A DNA stretch of 15,875 nucleotides from Verrucomicrobiaceae bacterium (GCA_003820635.1 RPOS01000314.1:1-15875), one strand, 5' to 3'; shown: positions 6,417 through 13,418, counted from the first letter of the stretch. The notes: generated by a model from the sequence alone, not told the origin. Made by a program: numbers and translations.

Positions 6417-6774
6417 GCCCGTATTCACTGAAGAAGAGATCGAGAAGCAACTGCCGAAACCCGTCGGTTACATGCTGCTGATCGCCCTGCCTGTGGTCGA
6501 CGAGACGTATGAATCGGGCATTGTTAAAGATGCCAAGACTGTGCACTACGAGAAGGTGCTGTCGACCATCGGGCTGGTGCTGGACATGGGCTCGCAGGCA
6601 TACAAAGACCCTGAGCGGTTCCCGCATGGGCCGTGGTGTTCCGCCGGTGAGTACGTGATGTTCCGCAGCAACAGCGGCACGCGGTTTACCTTCCGAGGGG
6701 TGGAGTATCGCCTCATGTCTGACGACAGCATCGAGGCTGTTGTTGCTGATCCCCGTGGCATTAGCCGCCCTTAA
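6406..6774 (+). CDS. GroES-like co-chaperonin
   Basis: The 122-aa product fits the GroES beta-barrel pattern. PKPVGYMLLIALPVVDE (17-33) matches the first strand. SGIVKDAKTVHYEK (37-50) corresponds to the mobile loop with an Ile-Val pair that in GroES contacts GroEL. IGLVLDMG (55-62) and the C-terminal GEYVMFRSNSGTRF with RGVEYRLMSDDSIEAVV match the later strands. Phage GroES homologues (T4 gp31, for example) adapt host GroEL for folding the major capsid protein. Its place between portal and scaffold supports that role. The start is one of two adjacent ATGs (6406 or 6409), overlapping the preceding gene; earlier in-frame starts lack a ribosome binding site. Confidence 0.7.
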   Translation: MMTEPVFTEEEIEKQLPKPVGYMLLIALPVVDETYESGIVKDAKTVHYEKVLSTIGLVLDMGSQAYKDPERFPHGPWCSAGEYVMFRSNSGTRFTFRGVEYRLMSDDSIEAVVADPRGISRP

Positions 6775-6783
6775 GGAGGGTAT

Positions 6784-7731
6784 ATGGAAAAGTTTGAATT
6801 TGAGTTTCCCGATCCCGACAAGGAAGAGGCCAAGGCTAAAGCCCCCGCCGCTGAAGCCGACGACAATGAGTTCGAAGTTGAGGTAGTCGACGATACGCCG
6901 GCGAAAGATCGCGGGCGCAAGCCTGCTGAGCCGCCGACAGACGTGACTGAGGATGAGCTGGAAGGCTATTCGGACAAGGTCAAGAAGCGTATTCAGCACT
7001 TCACGCGGGGCTATCACGACGAGCGTCGGGCGAAAGAATCCGCCTTGCGTGAGCGCGAGGAAGCACTGAAGCTGGCGCAGTCGATCATTGAAGAGAATAA
7101 AAAGCTCAAAAGTACCGTTAATCAGAATCAGGAAGCACTCCTCGAACAAGCTAAACGCTCCGCTGATGTTGAATTGGCCCAAGCCAAGGCTCAGTTTCGT
7201 GCGGCCTACGAAGAAGGCGACCCAGATAAGGTAACAACAGCCCAAGAAAACATGACATCCGCCAAGCTGAAAGCGGATCGAGTGGCTAACTTTAGGCTGC
7301 CGACTTTACAAGAGGAAGAATCTCCTGTAGAAATTAAAAATAACGCTCCGGCACAGCCGCAAGCTCCGTTAGATTCCCGAGTCGCTGCATGGGCACAAGA
7401 TAATCCGTGGTTCGGGTCTGACGATGAGATGACGAGTTTTGCGTTGGGGCTGCACAACAAGCTGTACAAGCAAGGTGTCGACCTTCAATCCGACGAATAC
7501 TACGACGCTATCAACCGTCGTATGCGCCAAGTGTTCCCCGATCAGTTCGAGGAATCTGAACCAGACGAGAAACCACGCCGTAAACCGGTAGTGGCTCCTG
7601 CGACCCGCACTGCCGCACCCCGAAAAATCGTACTGACAACATCGCAACAGGCTATTGCCAAACGGCTTGGTCTAACTTTGGAGCAGTACGCTCGACAGGT
7701 TGCTGAAGACATGAGGAAACAAAATGGCTGA
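6784..7731 (+). CDS. Capsid scaffolding protein (probable)
   Basis: The gene starts at ATG 6784 behind an exceptional AAGGAGG site, suggesting abundant synthesis. The 315-aa protein is highly charged. It has an acidic N-terminus (EKFEFEFPDPDKEEAKAKAP), a long coiled-coil helix (about 60-150, with RRAKESALREREEALKLAQS), a disordered Pro-rich part, and a conserved basic C-terminal helix (LTTSQQAIAKRLGLTLEQYA). Acidic coiled-coil proteins with a small basic C-terminal helix before the major capsid gene are characteristic of scaffolds, whose tail binds the capsid protein. It would guide procapsid assembly and then leave. No protease gene is visible nearby. Confidence 0.8.
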   Translation: MEKFEFEFPDPDKEEAKAKAPAAEADDNEFEVEVVDDTPAKDRGRKPAEPPTDVTEDELEGYSDKVKKRIQHFTRGYHDERRAKESALREREEALKLAQSIIEENKKLKSTVNQNQEALLEQAKRSADVELAQAKAQFRAAYEEGDPDKVTTAQENMTSAKLKADRVANFRLPTLQEEESPVEIKNNAPAQPQAPLDSRVAAWAQDNPWFGSDDEMTSFALGLHNKLYKQGVDLQSDEYYDAINRRMRQVFPDQFEESEPDEKPRRKPVVAPATRTAAPRKIVLTTSQQAIAKRLGLTLEQYARQVAEDMRKQNG

Positions 7732-8158
7732 GAACAGAACTTCACGTGATGCGGCAATTCGTAAGCGCCGCTGGGCACCCGCTTCCTTGCTGCCTGATCC
7801 TACCCCTGAACAGGGCTATGTATTTCGCTGGGTACGTATGTCCACGATGAACCAAGCTGATCCCATGAATGTTTCCGCAAAACTTCGTGAAGGTTGGGAA
7901 CCGGTTAAGGCGTCGGCTCACCCCGAGATTCAGCTGGCTGCTATCGAAAATGATAAGCACCGCGACAATATCGTGATTGGTGGTTTGATGCTCTGCAAAA
8001 TCCCCACTGAGATGGCTGAAGACCGTGATGCGTACTATCGCACGCAAGCGGAAAATCAGATGCACGCAGTTGATAACACTTTTATGCGCGAGAATGATCC
8101 TCGGATGCCTCTGTTCGCAGAGAAAAAATCCAAGGTCACTTTCGGTAACGGAACCTAA
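7724..8158 (+). CDS. Conserved head-associated protein, function unknown
   Basis: The 144-aa protein overlaps the scaffold gene's last 8 nt, so translation is probably coupled. It starts with a basic segment (MAENRTSRDAAIRKRRWAPA), then has SLLPDPTPEQGYVFRWVRMS, LREGWEPVKASAHPEIQLA, NIVIGGLMLCKIPTEMAEDR and a C-terminal ENDPRMPLFAEKKSKVTFGN. I recognise this pattern from phages with the same portal and capsid types, where it always sits between scaffold and capsid genes, but know no established function. A structural or assembly role in the head is inferred from position. Confidence 0.75.
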   Translation: MAENRTSRDAAIRKRRWAPASLLPDPTPEQGYVFRWVRMSTMNQADPMNVSAKLREGWEPVKASAHPEIQLAAIENDKHRDNIVIGGLMLCKIPTEMAEDRDAYYRTQAENQMHAVDNTFMRENDPRMPLFAEKKSKVTFGNGT

Positions 8159-8170
8159 TAGGAGCTACAC

Positions 8171-8833
8171 ATGGCGTCTACGCTTTCTCCTTATGGCCTG
8201 CGTCCGATCCAGTTGGTCGGCGGTCAGGTCTTCGCGGGTCAATTCCGCGAATACAAATTCTCGGTTAACACAGCCGCCGCGATCTTCGCTGGCGATGTGA
8301 TCGCTCTTGCTAGCACTGGCGAACCGGCTTCCATCACTACAACTCCAGTTGGTATCAAGATTCCGGCTACGTCTGCTGACGCAACTGCCGGTATCGTTGG
8401 TGTGTGCGTTGGCGTTCGCTACGTTACCCCCAATCTGAACCAGCAACAGTTTGCCCAGTACCTGCCCGCCAACGCGGTCACTGCTGGCTACACTGACATT
8501 TTTGTTCGCGTGGTTGATGATCCTGATGCACTGTTCCAGATTCAAGGCACAGCCGCTCTGGGCACATTCAACAGCGGCACAAACGGCTCCGGCTGGTCTG
8601 GCGCTATCGGCAAGAATGCCGCCCTTGGTTTTGTCACTGCGGGCAACACCCGTACAGGCAATTCCGGCGTCAACCTGATTGTCGGCTCCAACGGTGCCGG
8701 TCTGGTGACTACTGCTGCTACCGCAATGCGCGTTGTTGATGTTGTGCGCGGCACTGAATCTGATTTGTACCCCGAGTTTGTGGTCAAGTTCAATCAGGGC
8801 GTGCACTCTTACTACAACTCGCTCGGCGTCTAA
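8171..8833 (+). CDS. Structural protein preceding the capsid gene (decoration-like)
   Basis: The 220-aa protein starts at ATG 8171 behind TAGGAG. It begins MASTLSPYGLRPIQLVGGQV and is mostly beta-type, rich in Ala, Gly, Thr and Val (ASTGEPASITTTPVGIKIPA), with few charges. The composition suggests a virion surface protein. The SPYGLRP opening is familiar from phage proteins encoded beside capsid genes. It is most likely a head decoration or minor capsid protein. It lies 12 nt before the major capsid gene and probably shares its message and high expression. Confidence 0.7.
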   Translation: MASTLSPYGLRPIQLVGGQVFAGQFREYKFSVNTAAAIFAGDVIALASTGEPASITTTPVGIKIPATSADATAGIVGVCVGVRYVTPNLNQQQFAQYLPANAVTAGYTDIFVRVVDDPDALFQIQGTAALGTFNSGTNGSGWSGAIGKNAALGFVTAGNTRTGNSGVNLIVGSNGAGLVTTAATAMRVVDVVRGTESDLYPEFVVKFNQGVHSYYNSLGV

Positions 8834-8845
8834 GGAGACTGAAGC

Positions 8846-9757
8846 ATGGCTATTTCACGTTCACAGCTACTCAAAGAACTTCTCCCGGGCCTGAATGCGT
8901 TGTTCGGTCTGGAGTACAAGCGCTACGGCGAAGAGCACAAGGAAATCTACGAAATCGAGACTTCCGAGCGTTCGTTTGAAGAAGAAACCAAGCTGTCTGG
9001 TTTCGGTCAAGCGCCGGTCAAAAACGAAGGTTCCGCAATTGTGTACGACAACGCCCAAGAAGCTTGGACGGCGCGCTACACACACGAAACCATCGCCCTT
9101 GGTTTCTCGATCACTGAAGAAGCGATTGAAGATAACTTGTACGACAGCCTGTCTGCTCGTTATACCAAGGCGCTGGCCCGTGGTATGGCCTACACCAAGC
9201 AAGTCAAAGCCGCTTCGATTCTGAACAACGGCTTTGCTGGTGGCCCGACCTACGGCGACGGCAAGACTCTGTTCGCTACAGACCACCCGCTGGTCAATGG
9301 CGCAACAAACAGCAACCGCCCGTCTACTGGCGCTGACTTGAATGAGACTTCGCTTGAAGCCGCTGTCATTCAGATCGCTGCTTGGACAGACGAGCGTGGC
9401 CTGCTGATCGCTGCCAAGCCCCGTAAGTTGGTTGTTCCGCCCGCACTGATGTTCGTTGCAACTCGCCTGCTCGAAACAGAGCTGCGTGTCGGCACCACTG
9501 ACAACGACATCAACGCGCTGAAGAACAACGGCTCGATCCCCGAAGGTTACGCGGTCAATCACTTCTTGACCGACATCAACGGCTGGTTCCTGCTGACCGA
9601 CGTGCCTAACGGCATGAAGCATTTCGTCCGTACTCCGATGCAGACCGGAATGGATGGAGACTTCGAAACGGGCAACACCCGTTACAAGGCCCGCGAACGC
9701 TATTCCTTTGGGGTCAGCGATCCTCTGGGTGTGTTTGGTTCGCCCGGCGCGAGCTGA
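8846..9757 (+). CDS. Major capsid protein, Mu gpT-like
   Basis: The 303-aa protein matches the gpT-type major head subunit (HK97 fold) I know from Mu-like and freshwater phages. Recognisable parts are an acidic region (ERSFEEETKLSGFGQAPVKN), EAWTARYTHETIALGFSITE, the helix YDSLSARYTKALARGMAYTK, the NSNRPSTGADLNETSLEAA loop, PRKLVVPPALMFVATRLL, the NGMKHFVRTP strand and a closing YSFGVSDPLGVFGSPGA. AAGGAG lies 7 nt before the ATG. Length is complete. It is followed by a strong terminator 19 bp downstream, which would end the first structural transcript here. No separate head protease is seen. Confidence 0.9.
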   Translation: MAISRSQLLKELLPGLNALFGLEYKRYGEEHKEIYEIETSERSFEEETKLSGFGQAPVKNEGSAIVYDNAQEAWTARYTHETIALGFSITEEAIEDNLYDSLSARYTKALARGMAYTKQVKAASILNNGFAGGPTYGDGKTLFATDHPLVNGATNSNRPSTGADLNETSLEAAVIQIAAWTDERGLLIAAKPRKLVVPPALMFVATRLLETELRVGTTDNDINALKNNGSIPEGYAVNHFLTDINGWFLLTDVPNGMKHFVRTPMQTGMDGDFETGNTRYKARERYSFGVSDPLGVFGSPGAS

Positions 9758-9776
9758 TAAGTAGTTGATTTGTAGC

Positions 9777-9802
9777 AAAAAAGGGGCTTCGGCCCCTTTT
9801 TT
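9777..9802. terminator. Strong terminator after the capsid gene
   Basis: AAAAAA-GGGGC-TTCG-GCCCC-TTTTTT gives a GC stem with a UUCG tetraloop, extended by A/U pairs, and a U-tract. The symmetric A and T runs make it able to stop transcription from either side. It separates the packaging/capsid genes from the HNH cassette. Confidence 0.92.
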
Positions 9803-9812
9803 GTTGTCCAGC

Positions 9813-9841
9813 TTGTTTTCTCACAAAGACTTTGGTACAGT
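9813..9841 (+). promoter_or_regulatory. Promoter of the HNH endonuclease gene
   Basis: TTGTTT (9813-9818), a 17-nt spacer and TACAGT (9836-9841), with TG at 9833-9834 forming an extended -10, lie between the capsid terminator and the HNH gene. The match is moderate, but a promoter is expected here since the preceding transcript is terminated. Confidence 0.5.
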
Positions 9842-9880
9842 TAATTAGGATTACCTGTAACTAAATCTAAAGGAGCGAAT

Positions 9881-10522
9881 ATGGACACAAAAGACCTGCC
9901 AAAAACTCGCGCTGAAGCGAAAGCAACTGGGGCCAAGTACTACTTTACTGGCGAGCCGTGCAAGCACGGGCACATCGCGCCCCGCAAAACCAAAGGCGCC
10001 TGTGTTGAATGTTTACGAGACGAGTGGAAACGTGGGGCAGTAACTCGGGCAGATTACTTTGCTGCCTACAACCGCAATGACGTAGTAAAAGAGCAAAAAC
10101 ATGATTGGTATTTGGCAAATCGCGAGCAAGTAATCGCCCGCGCAAAATTGCAAACCAAAGATCAAAAACGGGCCTATCAAACAGCATGGAAAGAACGAAA
10201 TCTTGTTTGGGTTCGGGCAGACACTAAAGCGCGGCGTCGCAAGCACAGGCAAGCCACTCCACCGTGGATCACGCGCAAACAAAAATCTGAAATGCGAGCG
10301 CTGTATCAGATTGCTATCACAATGACCAAAACGACTGGGGAAGCGTACGTAGTTGACCATATCTACCCCTTGCGATCAGACACCGTGTGCGGGCTGCATG
10401 TGCCGTGGAACCTGCGAGTTATTACTCGCGCAGAGAACTTGCGCAAGTCAAACTTGTTGCCGGATGACTCCGCAGCGTTGGCGTTTCCAAACGCCCTTGA
10501 CCCCCCACTACCTACGTGCTAA
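9881..10522 (+). CDS. HNH endonuclease with N-terminal zinc finger
   Basis: The 213-aa protein has an N-terminal zinc-ribbon-like part with Cys27, His29/His31, Cys41 and Cys44 (EPCKHGHIAPRKTKGACVEC), a basic helical linker, and a C-terminal HNH domain. The HNH part has VVDHIYPLRSD (Asp159-His160), GLHVPWNLRVI (His173, Asn177) and ENLRKSN (Asn191). Such proteins are common as free-standing homing endonucleases inserted between phage genes and cut DNA at intronless or endonuclease-free alleles. GGAG lies 7 nt before the ATG. The middle of the gene is more A-rich than its neighbours, and it has its own promoter, both signs of a separately acquired cassette. A packaging-assisting HNH role is less likely, given its distance from the terminase. 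Confidence 0.85.
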   Translation: MDTKDLPKTRAEAKATGAKYYFTGEPCKHGHIAPRKTKGACVECLRDEWKRGAVTRADYFAAYNRNDVVKEQKHDWYLANREQVIARAKLQTKDQKRAYQTAWKERNLVWVRADTKARRRKHRQATPPWITRKQKSEMRALYQIAITMTKTTGEAYVVDHIYPLRSDTVCGLHVPWNLRVITRAENLRKSNLLPDDSAALAFPNALDPPLPTC

Positions 10523-10525
10523 AAC
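10497..10525 (+). promoter_or_regulatory. Weak candidate promoter at the end of the HNH gene
   Basis: TTGACC (10497-10502), a 17-nt spacer and TAAAAC (10520-10525) with TG at 10517-10518. The -35 matches 5/6 and the extended -10 only 3/6 in the hexamer. It overlaps the HNH stop and could help express the downstream virion genes, which are otherwise cut off from the main operon by the terminator at 9777-9802. Confidence 0.3.
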
Positions 10526-10534
10526 GTATGTATT

Positions 10535-10550
10535 CCGGGGCTTACCCCGG
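10535..10550 (+). other. Hairpin downstream of the HNH gene
   Basis: CCGGGG-CTTA-CCCCGG is a perfect 6-bp stem 12 nt after the HNH stop. No T-run follows, so it is not a clear terminator. It could mark the edge of the inserted cassette, protect the 3' end of its message, or act in processing. Confidence 0.45.
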
Positions 10551-10614
10551 TATGCGCGACGTCCCCGGACGATGACATGCAAACGCCCATACCGAACTCG
10601 CATGTGAGGACAAT

Positions 10615-11091
10615 ATGAGCTTTTCTACTTTCTCCGGTCCCGTACGCTCGGGCACTGTGCGCGAAGGCGCTGGCCGCAACACTGGCTTGGTTGTGCTTAC
10701 CCAAGCTTATGATTCTGGCGATCTGACGGGTACTACTACCGGCACGCTCGACATCAACTCGGGCATCATCCTGCCGCAAGGCGCGCAAATCATCAACATC
10801 GTGATTGACCAAGTGGTTGCTTCGACCACAGGCACAACTACGGTTTCGGTGGGCAATGCTTCCGGTGGCGCACAACTCTCCGCTGCTGTAGCCACAACCG
10901 CTGGCGGTCGTTTCACAGGCACCACGACAGCCGCTACTCAGCTGGCATGGCAGACCTCCACCACCGCCGATACAACCGTGTGGATTCGCAACGTCACCGG
11001 CACAGCTACACTGGGCTCGGGTCGTTTCATTGTCACCGTGAACTACGCGCAGCGTGCGCCTAACGGCACTGCTAACCCTGTTAGCGCTTAA
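10615..11091 (+). CDS. Thr/Gly-rich virion protein, function unknown
   Basis: The 158-aa protein begins behind GAGGA. It has a basic N-terminal tail (MSFSTFSGPVRSGTVREGAG) and then a low-charge, beta-type body rich in Thr, Gly, Ala and Val (GTTTGTLDINSGIILPQGAQ, VVASTTGTTTVSVGNASGGA, RFIVTVNYAQRAP). The composition is like that of capsid decoration or head-fibre proteins. It is the first structural gene after the HNH cassette, and in an ancestor without the cassette would follow the capsid gene directly. I do not recognise a named family. Confidence 0.65.
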   Translation: MSFSTFSGPVRSGTVREGAGRNTGLVVLTQAYDSGDLTGTTTGTLDINSGIILPQGAQIINIVIDQVVASTTGTTTVSVGNASGGAQLSAAVATTAGGRFTGTTTAATQLAWQTSTTADTTVWIRNVTGTATLGSGRFIVTVNYAQRAPNGTANPVSA

Positions 11092-11104
11092 TTAGGAGCG
11101 CATC

Positions 11105-11386
11105 ATGGGGATGCAGACTGACGTAAAATCCGCGCACGTGGAAGCTACCGGATCAATGGTGTCGGGCCGAACTCGGCTAAAAGGCTATCAATGTCTTTCA
11201 GGCGGAACGGCTGGCGATATTATTTTTACCGATGGCAATGGCGGAGCGGAACTACTGCGTTTCAACATACCGGCCAACACCAACAATCCCTTTGCCAATT
11301 TAATTCCGGGCGAAGGCATTTTGGCAGAAACGGGTATTTATGTGACGTTGCCAACCGCCGCAAAAGTAACGGTGTTTTATGGCTAA
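11105..11386 (+). CDS. 93-aa beta-type structural protein (decoration-like)
   Basis: The gene starts at ATG 11105 with AGGAG 7 nt upstream. After a short N-terminal segment the protein carries GRTRLKGYQCLSGGTAGDII, FTDGNGGAELLRFNIPANTN, IPGEGILAETGIYVTL and a closing KVTVFYG. This pattern of a small beta barrel ending in VTVFYG is one I associate with short virion proteins after the capsid gene. The likely role is on the particle surface, but there is no direct evidence. It overlaps the next gene by 8 nt. Confidence 0.6.
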   Translation: MGMQTDVKSAHVEATGSMVSGRTRLKGYQCLSGGTAGDIIFTDGNGGAELLRFNIPANTNNPFANLIPGEGILAETGIYVTLPTAAKVTVFYG

Positions 11387-11651
11387 GAAGGCTGTGTCAT
11401 TGGCGGTAGGGCGAGGAGAAAAGCTCCCGGTATCTCAGGGAGCGGGCCTTACTGCCAAGGGGCGTGCGCGGTACAACGCGGCTACAGGGTCAAATCTGAA
11501 AGCGCCTGCGCCTAGCCCCAAGACCAAAGCTGATGCAGGGCGTAAGAAGTCATTTTGCGCTCGCATGAGCGGGATGCCCGGCCCGATGAAAGATGAGAAA
11601 GGGCGGCCAACACGCAAGGCTGCTAGTCTTAAACGGTGGGGCTGTAAATGA
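11379..11651 (+). CDS. DUF6321-like small basic phage protein
   Basis: The 90-aa protein begins inside the end of the previous gene (overlap ATGGCTAA). It carries two conserved blocks: AVGRGEKLPVSQGAGLTAKG followed by RARYNAATGSNLKAP (residues 9-43), and SFCARMSGMPGPM (58-70), then a basic tail with RPTRKAASLKRWGCK. This combination is the one I recall as DUF6321, common in phages and of unknown function. It is strongly basic and contains two Cys. It may be a virion or DNA-associated protein. Its stop overlaps the next gene's start (ATGA). Confidence 0.75.
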   Translation: MAKKAVSLAVGRGEKLPVSQGAGLTAKGRARYNAATGSNLKAPAPSPKTKADAGRKKSFCARMSGMPGPMKDEKGRPTRKAASLKRWGCK

Positions 11652-11842
11652 GCGAAGCTACAAGCGAGACTGTAAAGCATGCCGTGGATGCCTTATCAAT
11701 CGTTACGGTCGTTGGGACACTGGCAGACATGTTGCCTTCCATCGCAGCGGTATTCACAATCGTGTGGACAGTAATTCGCATCTACGAGACGGATACTGTT
11801 CAAGGCTGGTTTGGCAAAAAGGGAAGCGGCGATGCCGAGTAG
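11648..11842 (+). CDS. Holin-like small membrane protein
   Basis: The 64-aa protein has a polar N-terminus (MSEATSETVKHAVD), a hydrophobic central part of about residues 15-45 (LSIVTVVGTLADMLPSIAAV then FTIVWTVIRIYE), which can form one long or two short membrane helices broken near Pro30, and a basic C-terminus (WFGKKGSGDAE). Size, topology and the IYE..TVQ.W.GKK pattern match short phage holins, which open the inner membrane to end infection. ATGA overlap couples it to the preceding gene. The stop is TAG, one of the few in the window, and the next gene starts just before it. No endolysin is visible here. Confidence 0.65.
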   Translation: MSEATSETVKHAVDALSIVTVVGTLADMLPSIAAVFTIVWTVIRIYETDTVQGWFGKKGSGDAE

Positions 11843-12188
11843 TTCCAAGAAGCAGGCGGACTTCATGCGCGCTGTCGCGCATAGCCCCAAGTTTGCCAAG
11901 AAGGTCGGCGTTCCTGTATCAGTAGGTAAAGATTTCTCTGCGGCTGACAAAGGCCGTCAATTCAAAGAGGGTGGCGACATGGCTAAAGAATCTAAAGCGA
12001 TGGTTAAGAAAGAAATGGCGTTCATGAAGGCTAAAGGCGCTCCTAAAGCGATGGTCAAGCACGAAAAGGCCGAAGCCAAAGGCATGAAGAGCGGCGGCGC
12101 GTGCTACGCCAAGGGTGGTGGCATTGAGTCCAAGGGTAAGACCAAGGGCAAAGTCATTAAGATGGCCGCTGGCGGTAAGTGCAAATAA
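11832..12188 (+). CDS. 118-aa Lys/Gly/Ala-rich basic protein
   Basis: I start at ATG 11832, overlapping the holin-like gene, because AAAAAGGGAAG just upstream can serve as ribosome binding site. Residues 1-45 (SKKQADFMRAVAHSPKFAKK, then VSVGKDFSAADKGRQF) form a compact conserved unit I have seen as a separate small phage protein. Residues 50-118 are a low-complexity basic tail (AKGAPKAMVKHEKAEAKGMK, YAKGG, SKGKTKGKV). An internal ATG at 11979 (residue 50) has GAGG 8 nt upstream, so this may be a fusion of two small genes or may yield a second product of 69 aa. The function is unknown. Confidence 0.65.
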   Translation: MPSSSKKQADFMRAVAHSPKFAKKVGVPVSVGKDFSAADKGRQFKEGGDMAKESKAMVKKEMAFMKAKGAPKAMVKHEKAEAKGMKSGGACYAKGGGIESKGKTKGKVIKMAAGGKCK

Positions 12189-12197
12189 GGATCAATC

Positions 12198-12482
12198 ATG
12201 GCTCGTGACGTTTACACCGCAGATATGGGTATGCCCCCGTCCCCGGACGAAGGCGCTCCTGCTAAAAAGCCTGAAACGAAAAAGCCCGTACGTCGTCCGA
12301 TGCCGGACGTTTACACCGCAGAGATGGGTATGCCTCCGTCGCCTGATGAAGGCGCTCCGGCTAAACGGCCTATGCGGGCGGCGAAATCTAAAGCCTATGC
12401 CAAAGGCGGCTCTGTGGGTTCCGCTTCCAAGCGAGCTGATGGCATTGCTAGCAAGGGCAAGACCAAGGGTAGGGTTTGCTAA
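12198..12482 (+). CDS. 94-aa protein with internal 20-residue duplication
   Basis: The protein starts at ATG 12198 behind AAGGA. DVYTADMGMPPSPDEGAPAK (residues 4-23) is repeated at residues 37-56 with only Asp to Glu changed, joined by a basic linker (KPETKKPVRRPMP). The C-terminal part (AYAKGGSVGSASKRADGIAS then KGKTKGRVC) shares the AKGG and KGKTKG motifs with the preceding gene. No family function is known to me. The acidic repeats and basic tail suggest an unstructured binding or linker protein of the particle. Its TAA overlaps the next ATG (TAATG). Confidence 0.65.
   Translation: MARDVYTADMGMPPSPDEGAPAKKPETKKPVRRPMPDVYTAEMGMPPSPDEGAPAKRPMRAAKSKAYAKGGSVGSASKRADGIASKGKTKGRVC
12207..12365 (+). 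repeat. In-frame 60-bp direct duplication
   Basis: Copies at 12207-12266 and 12306-12365 are 99 bp (33 codons) apart and agree at 54 of 60 bases. Five of the six differences are synonymous third-position changes and the sixth is GAT to GAG (Asp to Glu). The DNA has drifted while the peptide has been kept. Confidence 0.9.
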
Positions 12483-12727
12483 TGCGTCCTAGTCGCGGAA
12501 TGGGGGCAATTAACCCTGCCAAACAACCCAAACCGAAGCGGGTGGTCAAGCGTAAAGACCGCCCGCAGGACGTGGATGTGTACGCCGAAGGCGGGCTGTA
12601 CGAGAACATCAACGCCAAACGGCAGCGAATCGCCAAAGGTTCCGGCGAGAAGATGCGTAAGCCGGGGGCTCCCGGCGCACCGACAGCGGCGGCATTCAAG
12701 GCTTCGGCTAAAACGGCAAAGAGGTAA
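12482..12727 (+). CDS. 81-aa small basic phage protein
   Basis: ATG 12482 overlaps the preceding stop (TAATG), indicating coupled translation. The protein is strongly basic. The N-terminus (QPKPKRVVKRKDRP) is a variable linker. The C-terminal half, GGLYENINAKRQRIAKGSGE then KMRKPGAPGAPTAAAFKASA and KTAKR, is a motif I recognise from many phage genomes as a short stand-alone protein of unknown function. Its conservation suggests a virion or nucleic-acid-binding role. GAGG at its 3' end serves as ribosome binding site for the next gene. Confidence 0.65.
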   Translation: MRPSRGMGAINPAKQPKPKRVVKRKDRPQDVDVYAEGGLYENINAKRQRIAKGSGEKMRKPGAPGAPTAAAFKASAKTAKR

Positions 12728-12729
12728 GC

Positions 12730-13416
12730 ATGACCACATCCGGCACAACCGCGTTTAATATGGACTTCGCAGAGATCGCGGAAGAGGCGTGGGAGCGTGC
12801 CGGTCGTGAAATGCGTTCGGGTTATGACCTGCGCACAGCGCGGCGCTCCATGAACCTGCTTACGATTGAGTGGCAGAACCGTGGACTTAACATGTGGACG
12901 TTTGAACAGAACGTTCAGGTGCTCACACCGGGCACCGCCACATATACCCTTCCCGCAGACACTATCGACCTTCTCGATCATGTCATTCGCACCGGCAGCG
13001 GCACGACGCAAGCTGATCTGGCAATCTCGCGTATCAGCATCTCAACCTACGCAACTATCCCCAACAAGAACAACACTGGGCGTCCGATTCAGCTCTATGT
13101 TCAGCGGTTGCGGGATGCACCCCAAGTCACAGTCTGGCCTGTGCCTGATGCCACGCAAACCTACACGCTAGTGTACTGGCGTATGCGGCGTATTCAAGAT
13201 GCCGGCAATGGCGTGGAAACGTCTGACATTCAGTTCCGTTTTCTACCCTGTTTGGTCGCAGGACTGGCGTACTACATTGCCATGAAAGAGCCCGCGCTGG
13301 CTGACCGAATCCAAATGCTTAAGGCAACATACGACGAACAGTTTGATCTTGCCGCAGGCGAAGACCGGGAAAAAGCCTCGGTTCGATTTGTGCCACGAAT
13401 GTTCAGGTCGAGGTAA
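12730..13416 (+). CDS. Head-tail connector / tail accessory protein (P22 gp4-like)
   Basis: The 228-aa protein begins 2 nt after the previous stop with GAGG 5 nt upstream. Its N-terminal helices (FAEIAEEAWERAGREMRSGY then RTARRSMNLLTIEWQNRGLN) follow the pattern of gp4-type neck proteins, where several helices end in a Leu-rich segment and EW..RG. A beta region with TYTLPADTIDLLDHVI and QVTVWPVPDATQTYTLVYW follows, and the end is helical. Such adaptors bind below the portal and extend the connector toward the tail. The gene's place between head and tail genes supports this. Exact family assignment is uncertain. Confidence 0.65.
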   Translation: MTTSGTTAFNMDFAEIAEEAWERAGREMRSGYDLRTARRSMNLLTIEWQNRGLNMWTFEQNVQVLTPGTATYTLPADTIDLLDHVIRTGSGTTQADLAISRISISTYATIPNKNNTGRPIQLYVQRLRDAPQVTVWPVPDATQTYTLVYWRMRRIQDAGNGVETSDIQFRFLPCLVAGLAYYIAMKEPALADRIQMLKATYDEQFDLAAGEDREKASVRFVPRMFRSR

Positions 13417-13418
13417 TC

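Noticed and set aside
8867..9778. 303-aa minus-strand frame opposite the capsid gene
   Set aside because: It is as long as the capsid gene itself because of codon bias, has no start signals, and the + strand frame is a recognisable capsid protein.
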